A stretch of DNA of 64,000 nucleotides, taken from the NCBI GenBank assembly GCA_016110215.1, contig JADWQD010000022.1, positions 248,001 through 312,000 on the forward strand. Direction: 5' to 3'. This document shows positions 54,133 to 64,000 of the stretch, in pieces. The position numbers were made by a program, and so were the translations under genes. The stretch comes from Capronia americana. Taxonomy: Eukaryota > Ascomycota > Eurotiomycetes > Chaetothyriales > Herpotrichiellaceae. The notes beneath the pieces are model-generated. The model was not told the origin of the DNA and ran no database searches. It saw only the letters and a list, made by a program, of their open reading frames with translations. The first letter of the stretch is position 1, and each line of letters begins with the position of its first letter.

Positions 54133-56655
54133 ATGTTCGCTGGCCTCGAGTTCCTCCCGTTCGACGTCGTGTATCAGATCGCACAACGGTTAGACATCCG
54201 CTCTTACGACAGCCTCGCCAGGGCCTGCAAGCCGCTCTATCGACATCTGCAGAATGAACACTCGGCCAGGAACGCCTTACAGGTCGGCCATGGCCCATCT
54301 TTGAACCCCCCAGAACCCTAATAACTGACAAAATAACGCCAGGCCAGCGTCCCGCGGCATCTCTGGGTGGAGCTCGCCCAATCACCACCGTCTGAGCCCG
54401 GCCAGAGGCAGACGCTGGGTCGCATCAATCGGTGTCACACCGCGCTGCAACACGCGTCGCCATACTCGGCGTCGATTATAGCATATGCCTCCACTTTCGC
54501 CTACAGTGCGGGAATGCTGTGCTACACCGCGGGTGGCAACCTCCGCATTCTCAATTTCAATGTCCAGAGGGCCACGGAGAAGGTGTTTGAGGGCCGGGTC
54601 CTGGTCAATCACATCGCCGTCACGCAACTGCAGACGGGACTGCTCGACCTGGGCTCGCTCCACTCCATGCAAGTGCTGGGCTACGCCGATGACATAGCGG
54701 TTCTGCACTGTGACTTTGGCGCGTTCGGCCAATATGTCTTTGCAATCAACGTCTCTGACAGCACGCCGTCGAGCAGCCCTCCGGCTGATGGTCTCCACCG
54801 TCGCGTCCGTCTCTGTGCGCACATCCGGTCTAACAATAAGCTTTTCGTCCGGCACACGGATCAGTACTTGGTCATGGGTTCTCATTCGGCCACCGGCAGT
54901 GACGGCCACCACGAATGGTTGTTGCAGGCCTTCCAACTCGGCACGTCCGAGCCTGTCCAGGCAGAACCGTTGCAACTGCAGGGGTTTTACGGCTCCGAGA
55001 TCGGGTCGACGGCCTGTTTCACCATTCACCAAGGCGACTTCTACGCCGTGACCACGCAAGCGAGCCTCGAGAGCGAGGAGGTGGACTGGACAAGCTACTA
55101 CCACGTCGTCAAGTTCCGGGTGGACGACCCGCAGCCGGAGCTGGTCATCAAGGTCATCTGGCGCCGGCAGCACCTCGAGGGGCCGATCAACGACGCCTGG
55201 ACGGATCTCGGGTTCCAGATCGATCAGCGGACCGGCGAGTTACTGATCGTCGAGTGCCGAAAGGAATGGGCCAACGGAGGCAGCAGGTCGGTCCGCACCT
55301 ACTACACGCAGGCTCTGGGCCGGACCCAGCCCAAGGATCTCAAAGACGGCATGCGCCATCCGCCGACAGACGACCGCCTGATCCGCACGCTGGACGAGAC
55401 CAGTAATAGCAGGTACGAGGAGCCCGGGGTGCGGATCGATCGGTACGTGCATGCGGAGTTTCCGGCCCTCAACGAGGAGTCGGTCAAGGAGTATATCCGG
55501 GCCAAGACGAAATGGAACGGCTACAGCTTCAATGCGCAGTGCTTTGTCGACCTCGTCATGGATGAGTTCGTCCCGGAAGGAGAGTGGCGGCCACGGCAGC
55601 GGATCCGTCTCCGGGTGGTCAGCAGGCAGGAACTGTGTCCGCTCGTCAGGGATGACGGGGCACTGCATCCCGCGGCACTGATGATCCGGCCGCGGATCAA
55701 AGATCAAGAGGGGCAGGAGCTCGAGGACAGTGAACGAGTGTTCTCGCCTAGCAGCGTTTATCTGTGGCCTCCGGACGATGCACCTCAAGAGCTATACGAC
55801 GTTCTTTGCCCCCAGGGCAGGGCCGGCGACATCAGAGCCATCCTCGGCGATGAAGGCATCATCTACATGGCCGGTCCGCCTCGAGAGCCAGGCTCCCTCG
55901 AACGAGCACTCGTCTTCATCTCCTTCGACCCCACTTTCGGATTCACGGGCATGAAGCGGCTGGACGGCACGTTCGCAATGCCGCGGCGTGAGAGGAAGCG
56001 AAAGACTGGCGGCGTACCTCAAGCTGTCAAGGCGGATGTACCGCCGGTGGGAGGAGAGAAAACTCAGCAACTTGCGGGCCCAAGTCTGGCCGAACGTCCC
56101 AAGCGACCGAAACTCGAGGTCGGAGCAGCACACGAGTCCGGTGCCGATCCCATCCCTGTCCACGCCCACGCGGCGCCCAGTCTTGCCATGCCTGCAGAGG
56201 ATGACAAGCCGGAGCCCGACCTTGCAGTCCCGTCTCAAGGAGACGTCATATCCAGGGCCCTGGGCCTTGACCCGCCAGGTCCGCCCTCGTCAGTCAGCCA
56301 ACCATCCGATCGTCTTCCCGGGGCAGGAGTTGACCAGGCCATCGCGATATCAGCGTCACGCACCGATTTGCCGCCCATCGCACAATGCCCGCCAGACAGT
56401 CCTGGAGGGAGTCATGGACATGGACGACGAGCTGCGTCCGCGTCTGGCGATGAGCCGGACGACGAGGAGGGGATTGGGATTGGGGATGGGAATGAGTCTG
56501 GGAAAGGGAAAGGGAAAGGGAAAGGGAAAGCTCGAGCCATAACACCTCCAGCCACACACGCACGCACTCGCACTCGCACCCGCACACGTACACGCACAAC
56601 ATGGCGCGAGAATGCCGCGTACCTCGCTATTAGCAAGGGCTTTTGGCTACGATGA
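54133..56655 (+). CDS. F-box protein with repeat-coded C-terminal tail
   Basis: Likely substrate adaptor of an SCF ubiquitin ligase. Exon 1 is 54133-54282 and exon 2 is 54343-56655, with a 60-nt GTCGGC...GCCAG intron; the total is 2,463 nt, 820 residues. Exon 1 is essentially the F-box: LEFLPFDVVYQIAQRLDIRS and YDSLARACKPLYRHLQNEHS. Exon 2 has a beta-rich domain that could be a propeller-like substrate module (LCYTAGGNLRILNFNVQRAT, VLGYADDIAVLHCDFGAFGQ). From about residue 615 the protein is disordered: Lys/Pro/Asp-rich, then glycine-lysine runs from gggaaa repeats (56501-56530) and Arg-Thr runs from cgcact-type repeats (56555-56597), ending YLAISKGFWLR. The ATG at 54133 is the first in frame. 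The substrate is unknown. Confidence 0.85.
56501..56530 (+). repeat. Coding hexanucleotide repeat (gggaaa)n
   Basis: About five units of gggaaa encode an alternating Gly-Lys run in the F-box protein tail. The repeat is in frame, so expansion or loss changes the protein length without a frameshift. Confidence 0.9.
56555..56597 (+). repeat. Coding (cgcact/cgcaca)n repeat
   Basis: Imperfect hexamers code for an Arg-Thr dipeptide run near the C-terminus of the F-box protein. It lies only 25 bp from the gggaaa repeat. Confidence 0.85.
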
Positions 56656-57676
56656 GCCGAGCCGAGCTGAGCGAGATACTTTGGGATAATATATAATATG
56701 TCTATCTCGAGGGGGGAAAGCGAGTGAGCACACAGTGGTAGTACTGTAGGTACGGCACGAAAAGGAGAGGAAAGGAGTGAGAAGAGGGAGAGAGTGAGAG
56801 GCAAAGGGAGGTTAGGGCGAGATACAGTAGGATAGATAGAATTCTAAAAACCTCAGTTATGCAACAAACTTCTTTATTATCCTACTCCTTTCTTTACTCG
56901 TACAGTATGTATATACATTGTAGGGCACTTTAATTGCTTGTATGTGTGTTGTATAGCCCTACCCTGCCCTACCCTGCCCTGCCCTGCCCTGTCCGTTTCG
57001 GCGAGATGTTTCTACTGTGTATATGTACCATGTCGTGTGTGTACTGTGTGTGTACCGTGAGTGTACTCCAGTTTGGATTATATATCTCGCCTTCTTCTAA
57101 TCGTCTCCTACGCGCCTTCTATTTGCATTGGTACTTCTACTATATATGTACTTCTGCCTCTATCTCTCCTTGGTTACCTCGTACTCAAGAACAAAAATCC
57201 AGATTGCCATTCATGGTTTGATCCCTAGAGCGTGAGCGAAGGCCGCTTCAGGATAACCTGAGCTGGATGGAACTGAGCCTTTGGCTGAGCATCACTGAAC
57301 ACACACACCGGGGGCTTAACCTAGCCCCTTGCGATCGGCTATTCTCCTCCACGTCGAACATGTTGTAATGGATACTCCCAGAAACTATTCTGGTTGCAGT
57401 CCTCGTAGGATAGCCCTCACAGGGGTAAGTAAGGCACAAGAAGCCGGTCCTGGTCAAGAGTCAAGCGGTACATTACCATTTTAGGGTCCGGAATGGATCA
57501 ATAATTATCGTATTGTATGCCTGTATGCCTGATTGCTCTGGTTCAGATGTCATGATACAGACTGACTAACATGAAGGTTGACCAGTATCCTAATTACCGA
57601 AGCTATTGAACTGAGTCTGCATTTAGGGAAACTGATGCCAACGAAGAATTCGACCTTCAAACAGCGGCCCGGTATC
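56656..57676. other. Convergent intergenic region with pentanucleotide tract
   Basis: About 1 kb between the F-box gene and the HET gene (convergent). It is rich in simple sequence: ggagaggaaagga purine runs, AT-rich strings (tatataatatg), and a CCCTA/CCCTG tandem array at 56957-56991. No gene is supported. Confidence 0.5.
56957..56991. repeat. Tandem pentamer array ccctr (ccctg/cccta)
   Basis: Seven near-identical 5-bp units in a row (ccct + a/g). The unit resembles but is not the fungal telomere hexamer, so this is a microsatellite rather than an interstitial telomere. Confidence 0.8.
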
Positions 57677-59641
57677 CTATGCCTTATCTTGAATCAACTC
57701 TTCACAATCGCACGGTTTGATCTCTCCACCTGGGCTGCATCCACCTACTCGTAGGTGCCTCCTTGCTATTTCCTTCAGCTGGCCCTTTCTGTAGACAGGG
57801 TCGTTTCTCTCGAGGAAAATGGGCTCGGCGAGCATGCCAGCCCCGGTCTTCAACCATATCCCTTGATCATTCTTGTCCAAAGAATACACAAACGGTTCTC
57901 CGTTAGCTGACCAACCCCACATTCCGTCCGAGAATGTTTTGGGTTCGCCGATCACAAGCAGGATGCTACCTAGCCTACCTTTAAACGACGTGAAATGCGT
58001 CTCCAACGTATACGCGGGCGGACTGGACAACTGCAGACCCTTCAGGTCGGCGGCTGTGGCAAGCACCGGCCCCCCCAGTGTAGTACCTTGTGAAGGCACG
58101 GCTGCTTGCACATCCAGGATCCGGGCACAAATGAGATGGCCGTCGACTGGGCTGGTGGATTTGATGATAATATCGTACTTCCGGCACCAAAAGTCAGACG
58201 CGATGAATGCGGATGCTGGGTACGTTTTGGTATCGATGTCATATGTTGGCATGGAATTGGAGATAAAGCGAGGTAGCAGTGATATCAACCCAGACCTGGG
58301 GTGCACTGGAATGTCGTAGCCGACCGTCAACCATGCTGGCTCCATTGTGGATTTTGCGACAAGCTCGAAAAGGAGTTCGTCCACTGTCTGCTCGTAATCA
58401 ACTTGGATGGGTGCCCGAAGGAGATGCATCATGCTGAATATCATGTCCTGTGGCTTCGTCGACGTCCGAAGATACATGCTACGCCAGGCCGCAGCATTCT
58501 GGATATTTGGGGAGCTCCTTTCCTCTGTACTTATGTCGTTGTCCTCGAATTGTCCGGGAGATCTCATCTTTGGCTGACTCTCTCTATCACTGGATGAGGT
58601 GTCAGTCCAATGTTCACCTGAAATCCTGCGATTTGAAGGGCCGCCGGGCTGCCAGTCGTACTCCTCTGATCCATCTTGAGGGTCGAATTCGGGCGTGGAA
58701 CCCCGATATCCGTCTCTGTTTTCGTCCGTGCTACCTGGCAATGCAGAAATTTCGGCATCAGAATCCTCGCTGCTGGATTCAATCGGAAATGTGCTTGGGC
58801 TGGAATCAGACCCCTCGTCATAGAGGCGCATCGCGGTTGCTAGCACCGCTATGGCTTCGGGCACGGCTCCAAGGCAAGCGACAGGAACCTGATGACCTGC
58901 AATTAGATCTTTCTCCTTCATGGTATGCACGTTGCCCTGTTGCACCACCTCGCTCAATCTTGCGATGGCGATATCGCCATCCAGGATTTTCAGGTGGATG
59001 TGGCCCGTGTCAGACGTGATCGATCCGGGCGTAGCTCTCACCAGAACATACGTTTCATCACAGAGAGTGGCCTCTTGAAGTGTCCAGGCTCTGTTTATCC
59101 AAGATGAAGTGCTGCTGATACTCTGAGCGGCTCCGACGCCGCCTACCATTACTATGACCGCGCCAGCATTGCTGTAAACCTTTGCCATGTTCTGGATTTG
59201 CAGAGCTTTGTCCTGCGGCGACCGCTGATTGAGACATAGGAAGTCTAACCAGAGGTAGCCACATTGAAGCTCCTTCGCGGCCGTTGCAGCTTGCGTAAGA
59301 CCAAGCCAACTGATCACATGAGGCTTCGACTTCCCAGTATCAACAGATAGAGGTCTATCGGCTGCCGCGCAGATCGACGTCACTTCCTCGCTCGATTCCC
59401 AGACATGAGAGAGTGCAGCATATCTGGGAATGCCATCCCCGCTGGAGTCGCCTCTTTCCGGCCAGATATGGCTGTTTGTCCACTCTGTAAGGTCAATGCG
59501 CGCCGATTCAGGATTCAAAATGCCCTCCACAGAGACCAGCCGAAGTGCTCCGTCGATGCTGTTATTTCCATACTTCCATACTTCCATGTCCCCTTCTGTC
59601 AGCTGTAGCATTGGCTTCATGGGCGGCGACAATCTTGACAT
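57677..59641 (-). CDS. HET-domain protein (heterokaryon incompatibility type)
   Basis: Intronless frame of 654 residues starting MSRLSPPMKPMLQLTEGDME. The HET domain lies at about 72-195: PRYAALSHVWESSEEVTS, then GLTQAATAAKELQCGYLWLD, FLCLNQRSPQDKALQIQNMA and VYSNAGAVIVMVGG, ending WINRAWTLQEATLC. These are the three conserved HET blocks. HET is a TIR-like domain whose activation triggers cell death in fungal non-self recognition; involvement in a real incompatibility system here is inference. The middle (about 285-385) is Ser/Asp/Glu-rich and disordered. The C-terminal half (AWRSMYLRTSTKPQDMIFSM, MHLLRAPIQVDYEQTVDELL) is the domain commonly fused to HET in this subgroup. Start ATG 59641. Confidence 0.92.
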   Translation of the reverse strand: MSRLSPPMKPMLQLTEGDMEVWKYGNNSIDGALRLVSVEGILNPESARIDLTEWTNSHIWPERGDSSGDGIPRYAALSHVWESSEEVTSICAAADRPLSVDTGKSKPHVISWLGLTQAATAAKELQCGYLWLDFLCLNQRSPQDKALQIQNMAKVYSNAGAVIVMVGGVGAAQSISSTSSWINRAWTLQEATLCDETYVLVRATPGSITSDTGHIHLKILDGDIAIARLSEVVQQGNVHTMKEKDLIAGHQVPVACLGAVPEAIAVLATAMRLYDEGSDSSPSTFPIESSSEDSDAEISALPGSTDENRDGYRGSTPEFDPQDGSEEYDWQPGGPSNRRISGEHWTDTSSSDRESQPKMRSPGQFEDNDISTEERSSPNIQNAAAWRSMYLRTSTKPQDMIFSMMHLLRAPIQVDYEQTVDELLFELVAKSTMEPAWLTVGYDIPVHPRSGLISLLPRFISNSMPTYDIDTKTYPASAFIASDFWCRKYDIIIKSTSPVDGHLICARILDVQAAVPSQGTTLGGPVLATAADLKGLQLSSPPAYTLETHFTSFKGRLGSILLVIGEPKTFSDGMWGWSANGEPFVYSLDKNDQGIWLKTGAGMLAEPIFLERNDPVYRKGQLKEIARRHLRVGGCSPGGEIKPCDCEELIQDKA

Positions 59642-60292
59642 TTCCGATTCGTGGCATTCGCTTCGGCGGATGCGGTGGGGCTATCCTAGGTTCTCGATTT
59701 TCAAGCAGGGATGTTCCTGAGAATCAGCGATAGACAGACGCGACTCCTACAACTCCGACTCTTTGCTTAGTCAGGAGATTCTCATCGACCCTTTCCAGAG
59801 ACTCATTTTGGGCAAGTGTCGTGTATGCGAAGGAAATCTCCTACAGTAACCTCTCGAGCACTGTAAGAAGCAGGCCATGTGAAGGGTGGTACAGCAAAAC
59901 AAGGCTGAAGACGAAGACGAGACGAAGATGAACAGCTGCTTTTAGTACGATCGTCTCGATCATTGTATAGGTACGTGATGTACTTTCCGACCATTCATTC
60001 TATCAAAGAACCCGCCAATGCTTACCAGCACTCCGACACCCTGCAGGATCGTGACTTTCAGCCGCGCTCACCGTCTAGTTCCCACGGGTCGCACTGCTCA
60101 ACTCTGCTCGGGAAATTGCATCAAGAAATCCAGGTCCTTTCCTCCGAGTATCTTACTGGGCGTGGGCTCGTTCATGCACCGGTGATCCCTAGTGCTGAAG
60201 AATACACGTTTAGAAATATGCGCATGGGCGACGTTTGTCATATGTCACATATTTTATTTTCACATGAATGTCCAAGGTCCATTCCCGAGCTT
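59642..60292. other. Intergenic region between HET gene promoter and rvs167 3' end
   Basis: About 650 bp. A plus-strand frame at 59963-60337 overlaps the rvs167 end and lacks coding support. Confidence 0.45.
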
Positions 60293-61722
60293 CTAATTCA
60301 TGCGCACATAGTTTCCTGTATAACCCCATCAGCCTGATGCATCTGTGCAAAGCAGCAAAGGAATGCAGGCGCTGCGACAACACAAACGTCAACTTACCAG
60401 GAAATTGCCCCTCTCGCCCGTTGACCCGCCCCGTCCACCATTCGTTCTCATTGGACGTCCTGTGCACGATCTCGATGGTCTCCCCAGTGAGGAAACTCAG
60501 GTCTCCCTCCGCCTGGGCTTCGTAGTCGTACAAAGCCGTACAGGTCTCGGCGGCTGGAACGCCGCTCAGACGACTGGGTTTGGGCTTCGGTGGGGGAGGC
60601 TTTCCTTTGGCTGCAATCGCCGCGCCCAAAGCAGGACTTCCGATCGCTGGGCTGTTGGGCGCACTCGCTGAGCCCGTGGGGGAGTATGGTGGAGGTGGAT
60701 TGGCGACGCCATCCTCGGCGTTGGCCGTCCTCCGGCTTCCGTATGGTGATTTCAAGCTGCTATTTGCCTCTGCTTCCTTGCCCTTGGAGCCGAAGCTGGC
60801 GTATTTCGAGACGCCGCGCGGTTTCACCCCTCCTGCAGTCTTGAAGTGGACTATTGACAGGGCCTCTGCCCGTTCCTGGACGTCGCCTCGCTTCATTTCA
60901 AAGGCTTCCTCGATGTCGAGATTCAAGTTGAAGTAGCCGATGTTGATGCCTTGCATCCTTTCGTGGAGGGTGTAGAAGACGTTGAGTTGCATGTAGTAGA
61001 ACGATTGGAAGAGGGGCCGGATGAACTCGGCTTCCAAGGCGAAGAGTTTCGGTAGCTCGTCCTTCAGTAGGTTGTTGAAATACTCGAAGTCCTGGGTGGC
61101 TTGTTCGACATCGTTTTCGGCTTTGAAAAGAGCCTTTTCATCCTTCAGTGTCTTTTCCTTTTTATCTTGCAGCTTCTTCAACGTGGTCCGGTGACGGTCA
61201 AAATCCAGCTGTTTGTGACTTCGCTTGACGTTGACCTTGCGAATGACTTTGATGACTTCGAGTAACTGGTCGGCAGGCGCTATTACTCGCTGTTCGATCA
61301 TTTCCAGCTCGGGCTGCAGCGTCGCCTGCAGCTCTCGCACGATTGACTCATACTCTTCGCAGGCCCGAATGCCTTCTGGGTTGCCTTCGGGAATCAAGGA
61401 GTTCGGGTCCGAGACGCGGCCAGATATGGGCTTGTAGATCTCTTGGATGGCCTTGGAAAACTCGATCTGGTGGTTCAGCATGCCTATGACAGTCAGCACG
61501 ACGGTTATGTCACTGTTGTGTTGGCGCATGCTAGATACCATTGATAGCATCGAAATACTTCTTGGACTCGTCGTGCAGCTTCTTGGTTTCCTTTTCGAGC
61601 TCCTCGAACCGTCTCTCTGCATCGATATAGACGGCATCCTTGGTGTTCTCGCCAATGTTGAAGCGCTGCTTGAACGATTGCGGCGCTCGCGTAATGCTCT
61701 TGGTCACACCTTTCAAACTCAT
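60293..61722 (-). CDS. rvs167: BAR-SH3 endocytic protein Rvs167 (amphiphysin-like)
   Basis: Membrane-curving protein acting with Rvs161 in vesicle scission at actin patches. Three exons on the minus strand: 61722-61539, 61483-60398 and 60315-60293, giving 1,293 nt and 430 residues. Exon 1 (MSLKGVTKSITRAPQSFKQR) starts the amphipathic N-terminus and BAR domain. The junction gives DAINGMLNHQIEFSKAI and EIYKPISG, as in other Rvs167 proteins. BAR continues to about 240 (QSFYYMQLNVFYTLHERMQG), then a Pro/Ser/Ala-rich linker (PPPPYSPTGSASAPNSPA), then SH3 at about 374-430 (CTALYDYEAQAEGDLSFLTG, NEWWTGRVNGREGQFPGNYV). The last exon codes for only seven residues after the split glycine (NYVRMN end), completing the SH3 fold; without it the domain lacks its ligand-binding Asn-Tyr. 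Divergent from nfs1. Confidence 0.95.
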
Positions 61723-62404
61723 CTTGCCGGAACTCACTCTCCACTCTCGTGCACCTCGTAATGCACCCGCGAATGCGCCGGAGCGTAGTGGGAAGGTCGG
61801 TTACAGCGCAGAGGTGTCGTTGTGCAGTCGGTGGATTTCCTGGTGCCTAAGCGGAAGAGACGGCGGCGGTGGAGGAATCGAGCAGAGGGGCCGTTTGGGG
61901 CTTCTCGGAGGATGCGGGACACTTTCGCTGGGCACACTCTCGGCGACAAGAAACAATGACGCAGCAGTCACGTCCGCGATGTGGCCGTGCGTGAGCAAGA
62001 ATGAAAAGCGATTCAAGCCACCTTCAGGTCTCCGTTTTGAATGCCAACCGAGCTGGGGGGGTCAAGACAGAACCGAGATGTGCGCAGAAGGATGTGACCA
62101 AAAGATACCTACAGAACTGCGTCTTCTTGCAGTGGCATTGAGAGACCGCAGTTCAAGGATCTTGCAAGGTTGCTGACTGGGCGCTGCTGACCTCTCCCGC
62201 AGTTTACTCGTAGCGTTTACCCGGAGTGGTTCGGTGCCGAAGCCGGGGAGACCGAGTCCGGCTGGAAGGTCGCCCGAGTTTACTAATCTAATCAGATCAA
62301 ATCTACACCGTCCGCTCTGATGGTCGCAATTTAATCATCATCCGCACCTCACCATTCTTTCAAACCCACCGACTTCAGCTCGCCCCAGATATTTCATCTT
62401 CATC
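61723..62404. promoter_or_regulatory. Divergent promoter of rvs167 and nfs1
   Basis: 682 bp between two divergent housekeeping genes. No specific motif recognised. Confidence 0.5.
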
Positions 62405-64000
62405 ATGTCTGGTCCTGCTTCGTCGATGATGAGGCAGGCGTCACGAGCGTGTGCTCGAAGACTGACCTCATCCACAGTTCTGCCTTCGTCGCATTTGAGG
62501 ACTGCATCCATTGCATCTGCGCGTCGCCACTATGTCTCCGAGTCGAAGCCATCGAACGCCCAGGTCGCCGACATTGATGCTGCCATCAAAGCAGATCAGA
62601 AGAAGTTCATCCAACAAAGTGGCAACCTTCCTTCAGAAGTCAACGTCCCAGGAACGAGTATCAGTGCCGACACAATGATGAGTCCGTCTGCGGGAATTTT
62701 AAAGCAAGCTACAATCATGGACCAGGGTACTCGGCCCATTTATCTCGATGCCCAGGCTACTACACCCGTCGACCCGAGAGTTCTCGATGCCATGCTACCC
62801 TTCCTTACTGGCCTCTATGGCAACCCTCATTCTCGGACGCACGCCTACGGGTGGGAGAGCGAGAAGGCTACGGAACAGGCCAGAGAACATGTCGCCAAGC
62901 TCATTGGCGCCGATCCAAAAGAAATCATCTTCACCAGTGGCGCGACCGAAAGCAACAATATGAGCATTAAGGGCGTCGCCCGGTTCTTCGGCAGGTCGGG
63001 CAAAAAGAGACACATCATCACCAGCCAGACAGAGCACAAATGCGTCTTGGACAGCTGCCGCCACCTACAGGACGAGGGGTTTGAAGTCACATATCTTCCG
63101 GTCGACTCGCAGGGCTTGATTAGCTTGCAGCAACTGGAAGAGGCCATAAGACCCGAGACCGCCCTTGTCAGCATCATGACCGTCAACAATGAAATCGGTG
63201 TCATTCAGCCCATGAAAGAGATTGGCCAGCTTTGCCGGTCGAAGAAGGTATATTTCCACACCGATGCCGCTCAGGCTGTCGGCAAGATCCCTATTGAGGT
63301 TAATGCCTGGAACGTTGATTTGATGTCAATCTCCAGCCATAAGATTTATGGACCCAAGGGAATTGGTGCCTGTTACGTTAGGCGACGACCTCGCGTCAGG
63401 ATCGATCCCATCATCAGTGGCGGAGGTCAGGAGAGAGGTCTCCGCAGTGGCACGCTTGCTCCCCATCTGGTCGTCGGGTTTGGCGAAGCTTGCCGCATCG
63501 CCAAAGAAGAGATGCCGGTACGTCCAGTCCTGCACCTTTGCAAACGCTTTCTTTTATGATTATACGCTTTATTTAACATGCATGGCTTTCTGAGCACGTG
63601 GCTTCAAGCACGATGTCACAGCATTGATTATCATAGCAGGGGTTATGATTGGATTCTAACTGTTCTTGTTCTTCTCGAAGTCTTTTGACCCAGGAATCTT
63701 GCTGACTTGGGACTTTTCAGTACGACTCCAAGCGCATCAACGCGCTTTCCAAGAGACTCATCGATGGCCTGCTTTCCTTGGAGCACACCTCCTTGAACGG
63801 CGACCCTGCTCGGCGTTATCCTGGTTGCGTCAATGTTTCCTTTGCCTACGTCGAGGGCGAGTCACTCCTGATGGCGCTCAAGGATATCGCCCTGTCTTCC
63901 GGCAGTGCCTGTACTTCTGCGTCATTGGAGCCTAGCTATGTCCTTCGGGCTCTCGGAAACAGCGACGAAAGTGCCCACAGTAGCATTCGCTTTGGCATTG
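62405..64000 (+). CDS. nfs1: Mitochondrial cysteine desulfurase Nfs1 (partial, cut by window end)
   Basis: PLP enzyme taking sulfur from cysteine for Fe-S cluster assembly (with Isd11, Isu1, frataxin) and tRNA thiolation. Exon 1 is 62405-63517 (371 codons); after a 203-nt intron exon 2 runs from 63721 past the window end. The N-terminus MSGPASSMMRQASRACARRL is an Arg/Ser-rich mitochondrial presequence, followed by a long linker. The catalytic domain begins PIYLDAQATTPVDPRVLDAM. PLP-site features are IFTSGATESNNMSIKG, the cofactor His in TSQTEHKCVLDSC, HTDAAQAVGKIPIEV and the Schiff-base Lys313 in ISSHKIYGPKG. Exon 2 holds RYPGCVNVSFAYVEGESLLM and the catalytic-loop Cys435 in LSSGSACTSASLEPSYVLRA. 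It ends mid-gene at SIRFGI, so roughly the last 40-50 residues lie beyond the window. Confidence 0.97.

Noticed and set aside
55240..55788. 182-codon minus-strand frame inside the F-box gene
   Set aside because: It is the antisense shadow of a GC-rich coding exon with strong sense-strand evidence.
56957..56991. Interstitial telomere repeat
   Set aside because: The unit is five bases (ccctr), not the TTAGGG/CCCTAA hexamer.

Overview
This window is nuclear DNA from a filamentous ascomycete (Pezizomycotina). Genes carry short spliceosomal introns (mostly about 45-70 nt, GTRNGT donors, some with visible CTAAC-like branch sites). Ascomycete housekeeping genes sit beside fungal-only families (HET domain, STAND/NACHT, DUF3176) and decayed fungal transposons. 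I could not resolve the class; Eurotiomycetes-like is my best guess from overall protein similarity. All splice models below were built by eye from GT/AG sites, reading frame and family conservation.

Layout. 1-9.5 kb: a small conserved protein (minus), then ribosomal protein uL3 with its start codon split by an intron, and the TPR co-repressor Ssn6/Cyc8 (both minus). 9.5-19.1 kb: mostly gene-poor, with one two-exon membrane protein. 19.1-24.5 kb: proteasome alpha-2, then a divergent pair of an FAD monooxygenase and an MmgE/PrpD-family protein sharing about 545 bp of promoter. 24.9-31.3 kb: a 1,090-residue NACHT-ankyrin STAND protein, the MICOS subunit Mic10 (three exons) and End3. 31.8-38.0 kb: a transposon graveyard holding the two ends of a cytochrome P450, a LINE fragment, a Ty3/gypsy fragment, a broken DUF3176 gene and a pogo/Fot1-type DNA transposon with two premature stops. 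38.5-47.4 kb: an ACMSD-type amidohydrolase, a MYND-finger gene with an apparent 1-nt frameshift, endonuclease III and a Pex4-like E2 (divergent), and a relic resembling an SMP-30/lactonase-type beta-propeller. 47.4-64 kb: Urb2, an F-box protein with repeat-coded tail, a HET-domain protein, the BAR-SH3 protein Rvs167, and the 5' part of cysteine desulfurase Nfs1, cut by the window end.

The housekeeping genes serve ribosome supply (uL3, Urb2), protein turnover and peroxisome import (alpha-2, Pex4), mitochondria (Mic10, Nfs1), endocytosis (End3, Rvs167), base-excision repair (Nth1) and transcriptional repression (Ssn6). The accessory layer has two self/non-self-type genes (STAND, HET) and catabolic or secondary-metabolism enzymes, part of which was broken by transposons. 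I saw no rRNA genes, CRISPR array or convincing tRNA.
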